Positions 56,301-64,000 of a stretch of 64,000 nucleotides of DNA are shown in pieces. The notes beneath the pieces were generated by a model, which made no database searches, was not told the DNA's origin, and worked only from the letters and a program-made list of their open reading frames with translations. The stretch's first letter is position 1. Each line of letters begins with the position of its first letter. A program made the position numbers and the translations under genes. Origin of the DNA: Legionella fallonii LLAP-10 (GTDB lineage: Bacteria; Pseudomonadota; Gammaproteobacteria; Legionellales; Legionellaceae); contig NZ_LN614827.1 of assembly GCF_000953135.1 (NCBI RefSeq), forward strand, positions 587,001 to 651,000. The letters are read 5' to 3'.

Positions 56301-59300
56301 CTTTCTAAAAGCAATGCGCTTAATCAAACCACTTATTATTTTTATGATGAGGCAAGAGCTCTACGCTATACAGTCAATGCAGATGGGGCTATCACAGAAA
56401 CGGGTTATAATCATTTTGGTCAGGCGGCATTTACTAGAACGTACAGCGCTTATTTAAAAACTAATGTTAGAGGCTTAAGTACTGAGGAGCTATCAATACG
56501 ATTGCAGCCCCTACAAGATGAGCGCTTTGATGAGTTCACTCATTATGAATACAACACCATTGGCCAAGTTATTGCAAAATACAGCGGAACATCAGGGCTG
56601 TTGACTCATAGCTATAATGCTTTTGGTGAATTAGAGTTCAGTACTCATAAAATAGATACGCAACATCAAACAACAACTTCTTTTACCTATGATAAACGCG
56701 GTTTATTAAGCCAACGCATTGATGATGTTGGTGGGATAGCTAGAAGTAATTCTATCCATTACGATGCATTTGGCTGGGTGACTAAAACAATTGATGGGCG
56801 TTTGAATGCAACCAGTTTTATTCTAAATAATCGTGGGGAGCAAGTAACCATTGTTAATGCAGGCAGCCAATTTAAAAAAATAAGCTATGATGCTTTTGGC
56901 CGAGTGCTTAAGGAAACCGATTTTACTCATGCAAAGGTCATAAAAAAATTTAGTTATGATGATCAAAACAACACTCTTGTTGTAACTCACCCTGAAAATA
57001 ATGCAAAAATCACTACTCAGTTTAATGCGTTTGGTGATAAGGTTTCAGTCACTGACGCCAAAGGCTATGTTACCGATTTTCACTATGATGAAAAAGGTCA
57101 ACTCATTAGTACAGAGGCTCCTGGGCAGACGTTTAAAAAATATCATTATGATGAATCGGGCAATCTTATCTGGCAAGAAGACGCTAACGGCCAAGTGATT
57201 GCTTATCGTTATGATGCCTCCGGCCATATTCTGTCAAAAACGTTAGATCCCGAGGGCTTGCAGCTTACGACCCAATATCAGTACGATGCGATAGGCCGGC
57301 AATTACAAATTATTGAAGCCAATGGTTGCATTAAGCAATTTACATATGATAATCAAGGTAATCTGGTTCAGTCTTGCGTTGATCCTCAGGGTTTAAATTT
57401 AGTCACCCAATTTATTTATGATGACAGGGGATTATTAATTCGTCAGAGCGAGATTAATTCTCATGGTGCCAATAAAATAACGGCTTATGAGTGGGATCAT
57501 TTAGGCAGAAGAATTGCAACCATTAGTGATCCTGATGGCTTAAAACTCACTACCCGTTATGAATATGATGCTAATGATAACCTCATTACTCAGACTGATG
57601 CGAATCAACATCAGACGCATTATATTTATGATGTCAATAATCGCTGTCGCTATGAAGTGAATGCTCGGGGCGTGGTTACAGAACATCTCTATGATATTAA
57701 TGGTAATGAAATCCAAACGGTAACTTACGCCAAGTCTATTCCTCCATTATCGCAATATAACGAAGCCAGTTTAAAGTCGGTACTCAAGGAAGATGCCCTT
57801 CACGATCAGTATCAATTTCGTATATTTGACAGTCTTGGCCAAGTAGTTTCCGCTTTTGATGCACTAGGCTATGCCACCACGTACAGCTATGACCGAAATG
57901 GCAATTTGTTGTGTATTTCCCAATATACAACAGCAATGCCAATAGACGATTTAAAGAAAGGGAATATTGTTTTACCTTCAGCAAAAGGGGAACGAATCCA
58001 ATATTTTATCTATGATGGTTTAAATCAACTGATTTTTAAATGTGACAATCATGGATATGTCTCTCAATCTCAATATGACAGCAGTGGACAATTAGTAGTT
58101 AATATTCAATATGCTGAGAAAGTTTCTTTAGACATTGATTTGAGTACTACTTCAGAAGAGCTCCTTGCTCATGTAAAACCGAACATCCAACTAGATCAAA
58201 CAACCCGCTATGCCTACGATAAAGCCGGACGGGTCACTATAGAGCTCAGTGCCGAAGGAATTGCCAAATCCTATGAATACGATAATGTGGGTCATGTCAT
58301 TGCCAGTACGGTTTATGCTACTCGGGTTCCTTCTACGGGCTTAATCACTCTTGATAGCCAACACTTGATAAAAAGTGCCAATGACAGAACCAATCACTTT
58401 GTTTATGACGCAGCAGGTCAGGAGGTATACCGCGTCAGCAGCGAAGGGCGAGTGCTTGAACGTCGCTATGATGGGGTAGGCAATATCATTACTGAATTAA
58501 CTCATGCAACACCTCTTCATCTATCACACTATACTTTAGCCGGTATTAAAAACGCGCTTCAATACCAGGACAAACAGGCTAAAATAACTAGATATGAATA
58601 CGATGCAGCGGGCAGGTTATTAACTCAGGCTAATGCTCAGCATGCTGAGACCCATTATACTTATGATGCTCAGGGTAACGTATTAAGTAAATCGGAGGCC
58701 AATCATGCCCTTTGGACGTATCTGTACGATGAAACGAATCAACTCATAGAAAGCAGATCGCCTAGCACAAAAGTTATTACTGCTTCGGGACAAGAACAAC
58801 GTTCTATAATAACACGTCATAGCTATGACAGTTTTGGTAATTTAACTGCTGTGGTACGTGATGCCGAGGGACTCAAACAAACACTATTGTATGATTTTGA
58901 TAATAACAATCATAAAATAAAGACTATTTATCCTGATGTAAAAATAAATGCTGCCGGCAACAGTGCTTCCAACCAAAAACAGGAAGTGATCCAAACTTTA
59001 ACTGAAGAAATCAAATACAATGCCTTTGGAGAAGTAATAGCAACCAGCGATAAAGCCGGTAACTGGAAGCATTTTGCTCTGGACAATAAGGGATTATTGA
59101 TTTTTAGTGTCGATACTCAAGGCGGGCTAACTCAATATAAATATGATGCCTTTGGCCGTGTTATTGAAAAAGTTCTTTATGCCAATGTGCTTAAGGTAGG
59201 CAATGACTTTGAATACAATACTGCAACCATTGAAAAGGCATCTCGATCCAGTCAATACGATAGGCAGGAGTTCTATGTTTATAATTTGGATAATCAAGTC

Positions 59301-62300
59301 ATTGAGGTCAGGCGCGATCCCGTTAGAATGTATAATTCCAAGACCGGCCATTACGATTCGAGTCTCCAACCTACGACAAAAAATACCTACAATGCCTTTG
59401 GTGAACTCATTAAATCCTCGGTAAAAATCAATGAATCCGAATGGGCTGAGACTTATACCTATTATGATCAAGACGGCCATCAAACAGCGGTTATTGATGC
59501 CGAAGGCTATTTAACCACCTACCATTTGAATGTATTTGGTGAGGTTGACCGCATGACAGAGCATGCTTTGGCTGCCGCGGATTGGAATACGGAGCGATAC
59601 AATCAAGGATCAGTCAATGCACACGATCGGACGGTGACTTATAGCTATGATGCCTTAGGCCAATTGACCAGTAAAACCTTAAAACAGGTTCGTTTTGAAC
59701 GTTTAAAAGCAGGCACTAATACTTATGAAACCATTACCCAAGATGTAACGACCACTTACGGTTATGATGCATTAGGTCATTTAATAACTACCACAGATGC
59801 CAAAGGTAACACCGCTTATTGTTATTATAATGAATTAGGTCAATTGATTGCAAAAGTTGCACCGCGGACTCAGGATGGACGCGCAGCAACCACTTATGCC
59901 TACGATGCATTGGGGCATTTAGTAGAAACCAGACGTTGGGCTCAGGGAGTGAGTGAGGCTGATGCTGAACATTTTGTTTTAAAGGGGGCTTCGCACGAAG
60001 ATATTCTGACACGTCAGGAATATGATGTTCAGGGGCAAGTCATTACGGAGACGGATGGAATAAAGCATCAGGTGTACTACAGTTATGATGCCAATGGGAA
60101 TTTGGCTCGTAGCTGGACTACACTAAAACAAGTGGATAACAGCCTGTTAATTCAGGATAAACGATATCGTTATGATAGTGAGCAGAACCTGTTGCAGACG
60201 GCAACGGTCAACAACTTTGGTGTGTTCCATACGGACGACGCCCAATATAATGCGTTTGGGGAAGTTGTTGCCAAAGGCATGAACGGCAGCTATAGCACTC
60301 ATGTGGATTATGATCGTTTAGGGCGAGTTTGGCGTTCCAATACTCAAGGGCATTATCAAATTTTTGTTTATGATTTGATGAATAATGTGACTCAAGTAGT
60401 GACTTCAACCAACACATTTAGTGATGAATATCAACGATTTGGTGTGGATTTATCAGGAAAAGATTTTGAACGGGCGGAGAGCTATGATCAGCGTACATGG
60501 CTCTACGATTTACAGCGTCAGAATAATGTTTATGACTCATTAGGGCATCTTTTAAGCCAAACGAAAGAGTTTAGTGTTCCTGCTTCGGAGCAAATTAATA
60601 CTGGTTATTTGAAACACGCCTCTCAGTCACAAACCGTTGATCGTTGGGGCAATATGCTCAGCTTTACCAACTCCCTGGGCTTTCAGACTCGTTATGAATA
60701 CAATGCGTTTAATCAGGTAGTCAAACAGGAGTTGCCTGAGGTTCAGGTGGTTGATGAGCATGGGGTAGGGAGTACTTTAAAACCGGTTAACACCTATGCT
60801 TATGATGAGTTGGGACAGGCTATAGCTATGGTTGATGCGAATGGCCACGTGGTGAGTAAAGAATATGATGCACTGGGGCGGGTTATTTTAGAGAGGGATG
60901 CCCGGGGATATCAGCGAGCGAAGCATTATAATTTATTGGAGCAACTCACCCAATCCGTCAATGAGTTGGGGGCAGTGACCAGCTACACTTATGATAATGC
61001 CAATAGGTTAGTCGCAATCAATACAGCAAACACCCATCAGCAGTATGACTATGATGAGGCTGGTCAATTGATAAAGCAACAAAATGGCGAGAAAGAACAA
61101 ACCCTTTTTTGGTATGATACTTTAGGTAATCAGGTCAAACGTCGTGATGCCCGTGGATATGAGACGAATTATAAATACGATGCTTTTGGTCGTAAAACGG
61201 AAGAAAAAGACGCCTTAGGCCACACTCAGTTCTGGGTCTATAACAATCAGGGGCAATTGGAAGAACATACGGACTTAGGGGGGCGCCTTACGCACTATGA
61301 CTATAATACCAATGGATTATTAATTGAGGAGCATTCTACTTCAGGGAAACACACTAAATATTTTTATCAGGGAGATGGTGAGTTAACCCAATTTGTTGAT
61401 GAAACGAAGAATGAAATAATCCGCTATACCTATGATGCTCAAGGCCAGATGACGAGTAAAGATTCAGGTCGGGGGGCTATGGTTGACGATGGATGGATTA
61501 GAGAAACAGACTATTATCAATACGATGCCCTGGGTCGCTTAATCGAGGTGAGACGCCGAAACCCCGCGGATACAGACAAAAATTTTCCCAACAAAGAGCA
61601 TGCCTTACTGTCCATTGATTATGAGTATGATGCAGTGGGTAATATACGCCACACGCAAGTGAGTGCCCATGATAGTACCAAGGGTAAAGGGCAAGTTCAT
61701 AGCGATGATTATTATCTTTATGATGAAAACAATCGTATGACGGTCAACAAGGGGCAATTGGTTAATGGTCAGATTATGATGACGAGTAGCCAAGGTAGTA
61801 CGGTTTCTTATGATGCGGCGGGCAATATCAAGGATTCTGTTAAATATGAACATGGTTTACAACAAAAATACCATTATGAATACAATAAAGACAACCAACT
61901 GGAGTTGATTCAAAAAAACGATATTAATCTGCAGTCCAAGCGCTATGATAAAGCCGGCCGGGTGTATTTAGAGAGTAGTTTTGATGCTGGTGGAAATTTG
62001 GCTCAATCCAACATTATGTCGTTTCGTCATGGGGTATTGGAGGCGCAAAGGACGGTGAATGGAGGGGGAGTTGAAGTATCTCATAGTAGTTACGGGTATG
62101 ATGTGGTGGGTAATCTAACTGATGTCTCTACCTACGTGAAAGACCCCGGTAAAATATTCGGCTATACCTCAAAACATCATTATAGCTATGCTCTATGGGA
62201 TGGTTATCTCCAAAGTTTGGATGAAGCAACGCAAATTGATGATAGGGGAGGGGGGAGTAATGGCAGTAGTAGAAGAATCTATGATGTGAACGGTCAATTA

Positions 62301-64000
62301 GAGGAAGCGCGTGATGAGGGGGGAGCGAATAGCAGCCATTATTTGAATAGCACCTTTGAAGGGATGAAAGCGCGCAAGGACAAGGAGGGTCAAATCAGTT
62401 ATTTGAGTGTTGCAGGAAAAACGATAGGTGATTTACACGTAGACCAAGAGGGTAACCAACAATTAACGGTTTATGGAGGATTTACACCTACGGGTACGCA
62501 GCAAAAAGCAGGGCCTGCGGCTAAGTATTCATGGAGTCGACCGACGAGTGAGCAGAGTATCAATGGATTTTTAAATGGTGGGAACGAGAGCCGTGTTAAT
62601 GGAGTCGCGCCTGATGCGCCGCAAGACAATCTTGGTTCTTATACTGTTCAGTCTGGGGATAGTTTAGAAAACATTGCGTTGCAGGTTTATGGTGACAGCA
62701 GTTTATGGTATCTGTTAGCGGATGCCAATGGCATAAGTGATAGAGGCGCCCAGGCAGGCAGCAGCGAGCAGCTGCATATAGGACAGAGGCTTAATATTCC
62801 TCCTGTGGCCACAGGCCAGCATCATAGCAGTGGTACTCATAAAGTGCTTAATGGCACTCAGATGATAGGGGATACCAGTGCTACGGTAATTGCCCCCGCC
62901 GCCCCACCGCCGTTACCGAAAAAGCATGGTTTATTTTCCAAGATTGTTGTCGCTGTTGTTTCTGTAGTGGCGACGGTGATGACTGCGGGTATTATGGGTG
63001 CTTTAGCGGGTGTTGGCGCCACCAGTGGTGGTTTATTCGCCACGGGGATGGAAGTTCTTGGCGGTAGTTTAATGCATGGTTTAGGTGCAACGCTCGGAGC
63101 TGGTTTTACTGCGGGGTTCATTGGCAACATAGCAAGCCAAGGGGTTGCCAAAGCACTCGAGCTGCAAGAGAGCATCTCTCTTAAAGGCGCGTTGATTACC
63201 GGTCTTGCGACTGCGGCCTCCAGTGGTTTGTTACGAGGATTAAATGGCAGCAAAGTATATCAACAGTTCACTAACACTATGGATGAACTATCTGTATCGA
63301 AAGCCTTTAGCATTTCCAGCGCGGCGCAACTAATGGAGCAAAACGCGTTAAGCCAGAGCATTAGCCTTTCGCTGCAAAAACACCAACACTTCGACTGGGA
63401 GCAACTTGCCGTATCTGGTGTCACCGCGGGTCTAATGGGAGGGGCACTAGGAAGCAAACTGGATAAAATCCTAAGAGGCCTAGACCACAACACCGGCATG
63501 CTGAGCTCTGAATTAAGGGCTTTAACCAACGCGGGATTAAACAGCGCGGTTGCCGGCAGCCAACTCAATGCCTTGGATGTGCTTCAAGATAATTTAGGCG
63601 CTGCAATTGGCTCTGCAATAACGGATAAAAGGAGCGAATTAGAACAGTCGCAAATCACAGGCAAAGATTTAGCACGATTAAAACTAAAAGAAATCGACGA
63701 GATGGATGAGTATTGTCCTATCCCCACTGAAGAAGGCGCTTATTCTCCTATACCTGAAGGTACTTATGAACGATTCCATCAAGAAATCCTAGCCCACCAA
63801 CGAGCTGCTTTAGAGCAGGAAGAGCAAGATAATTATGAAGCGCGGGAGTTAAGTGGTAGCGAGGGATATGAATCTGCTCAACCCCATCTGAGTAATCAGC
63901 AAACACTAAGTTTAGGGAATTATGAACGCCTGTCCTTTGATTCGGATTTGTTTAAATCTAGCAATGATGGAGTTAAAGAGCTTGGTTTTGAGAGTCAAGT
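53382..64000 (+). CDS. Giant RHS/YD-repeat protein with LysM domain, 3' end outside window
   Basis: At least 3,540 residues in one unbroken frame (AGGA precedes the double ATG; 53385 is the alternative). The start LGLGAYGPKGAAALGQGGES then VYVNAANGNLVLRQSDGFL is typical of giant YD proteins. Residues ~70-3000 are dozens of YD repeats (YDxxGR/xxYxYDAxG), which build a hollow beta-cage. A LysM domain (TVQSGDSLENIALQVYGDSS, ~3088-3143) follows, then a Gly/Ala-rich hydrophobic region (~3185-3290), then a helical and acidic tail. No signal peptide and no classic RHS core (DPxGxx cleavage motif) is seen before the LysM domain. Any toxin domain and immunity gene lie beyond the edge. Confidence 0.92.
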   Translation, partial: MMTQIFTGEGLGLQGSSLGLGAYGPKGAAALGQGGESVYVNAANGNLVLRQSDGFLADIGFGLDLFQTYNSRGEGASSWRFNLQSQLEVNGEINTVGSSVTRIAEDGHRSVFFYDANKQTYIPQEGGTARLTFNQNGWVYREGSQKTAFHYSQQGQLVEIRDLDGHSVSFNYQNNQLISILDSSGKQKITWSFHNGLLQDVTTTSDGLIIHHLHYEYDEQQRLQKVSRDLGQGKTFWIAYDYAGDSNGISDIRQSDGTTLHIDYDAQGRVKKLVDGEGRVSTYDYQSGATTVTDGLGESWTYYYDDKNRLTAVDGPEQYRIRYYYEGTRLSSMVQGNQVWRFRYNDEGDCIYIEEPSGQITQRIYDAAHRLISETHYQNFDGAHHPINPQTIRYIYDERGHLLFTIASDGTVTERRYDDQGQLISSRCYLRAGYDLSNLPSDELVSREALHSWIAKQNPQEISLIDYRYDWRGQLIEEIHYGQVNATGHGSVLGALTTRSRYDAAGRLVEKSIPIDGGWSITQYIYDDLGRLIQTVDNQHHSQRIEYDDEHQRIIETDVNGLQTIRLYDRSGLLLAVTRLDNSHAYGTTTYRYDAAGRLIAQTGVDGLTTYTFYDQQGRVQAQVNTSGHLTEYLYNDEGFLLKTREYEQRVVTSNWLEQFPSFTAIKPQNSLDDRISQIVYNQYNQIAYRIDAQGAVIGYQYNAQGQVIAALAYVKRLGDFNPEQLLTVDTIQLMTDVNDRVSYCYYDIQGRLAAQINGEGFATSYVYDRLGNLIETCRYFNKMTKSYSGNWSYDKPVVNSRKDIHTYTLYDARGLKVADIDGERYLTEYRYDARGLLQEKCSYEQAISNSILINETTTIEQIRPQIHSNDHHTLYQYNDLGLLIEEKTQSGLVTTYSYDDMGQLITKALTDEHTHAARQQCYRYDALGRVVQSLDEIGAALLQQQSDLSQEQIESIWQKHSVRFEYNHAGLLLSKSNALNQTTYYFYDEARALRYTVNADGAITETGYNHFGQAAFTRTYSAYLKTNVRGLSTEELSIRLQPLQDERFDEFTHYEYNTIGQVIAKYSGTSGLLTHSYNAFGELEFSTHKIDTQHQTTTSFTYDKRGLLSQRIDDVGGIARSNSIHYDAFGWVTKTIDGRLNATSFILNNRGEQVTIVNAGSQFKKISYDAFGRVLKETDFTHAKVIKKFSYDDQNNTLVVTHPENNAKITTQFNAFGDKVSVTDAKGYVTDFHYDEKGQLISTEAPGQTFKKYHYDESGNLIWQEDANGQVIAYRYDASGHILSKTLDPEGLQLTTQYQYDAIGRQLQIIEANGCIKQFTYDNQGNLVQSCVDPQGLNLVTQFIYDDRGLLIRQSEINSHGANKITAYEWDHLGRRIATISDPDGLKLTTRYEYDANDNLITQTDANQHQTHYIYDVNNRCRYEVNARGVVTEHLYDINGNEIQTVTYAKSIPPLSQYNEASLKSVLKEDALHDQYQFRIFDSLGQVVSAFDALGYATTYSYDRNGNLLCISQYTTAMPIDDLKKGNIVLPSAKGERIQYFIYDGLNQLIFKCDNHGYVSQSQYDSSGQLVVNIQYAEKVSLDIDLSTTSEELLAHVKPNIQLDQTTRYAYDKAGRVTIELSAEGIAKSYEYDNVGHVIASTVYATRVPSTGLITLDSQHLIKSANDRTNHFVYDAAGQEVYRVSSEGRVLERRYDGVGNIITELTHATPLHLSHYTLAGIKNALQYQDKQAKITRYEYDAAGRLLTQANAQHAETHYTYDAQGNVLSKSEANHALWTYLYDETNQLIESRSPSTKVITASGQEQRSIITRHSYDSFGNLTAVVRDAEGLKQTLLYDFDNNNHKIKTIYPDVKINAAGNSASNQKQEVIQTLTEEIKYNAFGEVIATSDKAGNWKHFALDNKGLLIFSVDTQGGLTQYKYDAFGRVIEKVLYANVLKVGNDFEYNTATIEKASRSSQYDRQEFYVYNLDNQVIEVRRDPVRMYNSKTGHYDSSLQPTTKNTYNAFGELIKSSVKINESEWAETYTYYDQDGHQTAVIDAEGYLTTYHLNVFGEVDRMTEHALAAADWNTERYNQGSVNAHDRTVTYSYDALGQLTSKTLKQVRFERLKAGTNTYETITQDVTTTYGYDALGHLITTTDAKGNTAYCYYNELGQLIAKVAPRTQDGRAATTYAYDALGHLVETRRWAQGVSEADAEHFVLKGASHEDILTRQEYDVQGQVITETDGIKHQVYYSYDANGNLARSWTTLKQVDNSLLIQDKRYRYDSEQNLLQTATVNNFGVFHTDDAQYNAFGEVVAKGMNGSYSTHVDYDRLGRVWRSNTQGHYQIFVYDLMNNVTQVVTSTNTFSDEYQRFGVDLSGKDFERAESYDQRTWLYDLQRQNNVYDSLGHLLSQTKEFSVPASEQINTGYLKHASQSQTVDRWGNMLSFTNSLGFQTRYEYNAFNQVVKQELPEVQVVDEHGVGSTLKPVNTYAYDELGQAIAMVDANGHVVSKEYDALGRVILERDARGYQRAKHYNLLEQLTQSVNELGAVTSYTYDNANRLVAINTANTHQQYDYDEAGQLIKQQNGEKEQTLFWYDTLGNQVKRRDARGYETNYKYDAFGRKTEEKDALGHTQFWVYNNQGQLEEHTDLGGRLTHYDYNTNGLLIEEHSTSGKHTKYFYQGDGELTQFVDETKNEIIRYTYDAQGQMTSKDSGRGAMVDDGWIRETDYYQYDALGRLIEVRRRNPADTDKNFPNKEHALLSIDYEYDAVGNIRHTQVSAHDSTKGKGQVHSDDYYLYDENNRMTVNKGQLVNGQIMMTSSQGSTVSYDAAGNIKDSVKYEHGLQQKYHYEYNKDNQLELIQKNDINLQSKRYDKAGRVYLESSFDAGGNLAQSNIMSFRHGVLEAQRTVNGGGVEVSHSSYGYDVVGNLTDVSTYVKDPGKIFGYTSKHHYSYALWDGYLQSLDEATQIDDRGGGSNGSSRRIYDVNGQLEEARDEGGANSSHYLNSTFEGMKARKDKEGQISYLSVAGKTIGDLHVDQEGNQQLTVYGGFTPTGTQQKAGPAAKYSWSRPTSEQSINGFLNGGNESRVNGVAPDAPQDNLGSYTVQSGDSLENIALQVYGDSSLWYLLADANGISDRGAQAGSSEQLHIGQRLNIPPVATGQHHSSGTHKVLNGTQMIGDTSATVIAPAAPPPLPKKHGLFSKIVVAVVSVVATVMTAGIMGALAGVGATSGGLFATGMEVLGGSLMHGLGATLGAGFTAGFIGNIASQGVAKALELQESISLKGALITGLATAASSGLLRGLNGSKVYQQFTNTMDELSVSKAFSISSAAQLMEQNALSQSISLSLQKHQHFDWEQLAVSGVTAGLMGGALGSKLDKILRGLDHNTGMLSSELRALTNAGLNSAVAGSQLNALDVLQDNLGAAIGSAITDKRSELEQSQITGKDLARLKLKEIDEMDEYCPIPTEEGAYSPIPEGTYERFHQEILAHQRAALEQEEQDNYEARELSGSEGYESAQPHLSNQQTLSLGNYERLSFDSDLFKSSNDGVKELGFESQ

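Noticed and set aside
59127-59483. 118-codon minus-strand frame in the RHS gene
   Set aside because: It is antisense to in-frame YD repeats and has no ribosome site.
62858-63568. Minus-strand Pro/Ala-rich frames near the right end
   Set aside because: They are antisense to the Gly/Ala-rich part of the RHS protein; their composition is a direct result of that.

Overview
The window reads as a chromosomal segment of a Legionella species (Gammaproteobacteria). The DNA is AT-rich. There is an extra IcmL/DotI-type protein, a short PmtA-type phospholipid methyltransferase, a secreted GH5 cellulase, and several large proteins of the kind the genus translocates into host cells: tandem-repeat, TPR, LRR, ankyrin-like, kinase-like and SecA-like. 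The species cannot be fixed from sequence alone.

Left third (1-22 kb), accessory: a tandem-repeat membrane protein behind a palindromic operator-like site; an acidic protein with lipid-kinase-like motifs lying between a deleted and an intact copy of one IS5-type element; a TPR protein; a nitrilase-like protein; an LRR protein; a possible double-glycine-leader peptide; an RlpA-like lipoprotein; a MITE-like palindrome; a 1104-residue ankyrin-like repeat protein whose last 13 codons match an insertion-sequence end found inverted just upstream of it; a two-domain peptide-transporter ATPase; and a 1743-residue SecA-like protein whose Walker A motif has decayed.

Middle (22-50.7 kb), mostly core: pmtA; proS; a LysR regulator; a SulP-carbonic anhydrase fusion; GH5 cellulase; pcm-tolC-ttcA (minus-strand operon); an unknown helical protein; kbl-tdh (threonine to glycine); ettA; an L,D-transpeptidase lipoprotein; a Gfo/Idh oxidoreductase; a FadL-like porin; an IcmL-like secreted protein behind hutG; a divergent SDR-hutI-DUF3298-OPT transporter run; and a flavin amine oxidase. 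hutG, hutI and the peptide transporter suggest amino-acid and peptide use, as expected of Legionella.

Right end (50.7-64 kb): a repeat-rich non-coding stretch, then a 42-residue membrane peptide, a secreted Ig-like-domain protein and a giant RHS/YD-repeat protein (over 3,500 residues, LysM domain near the visible end) that runs off the window, so any C-terminal toxin is outside it. Palindromic and dispersed repeats fill many intergenic gaps. I found no rRNA, tRNA or CRISPR array.
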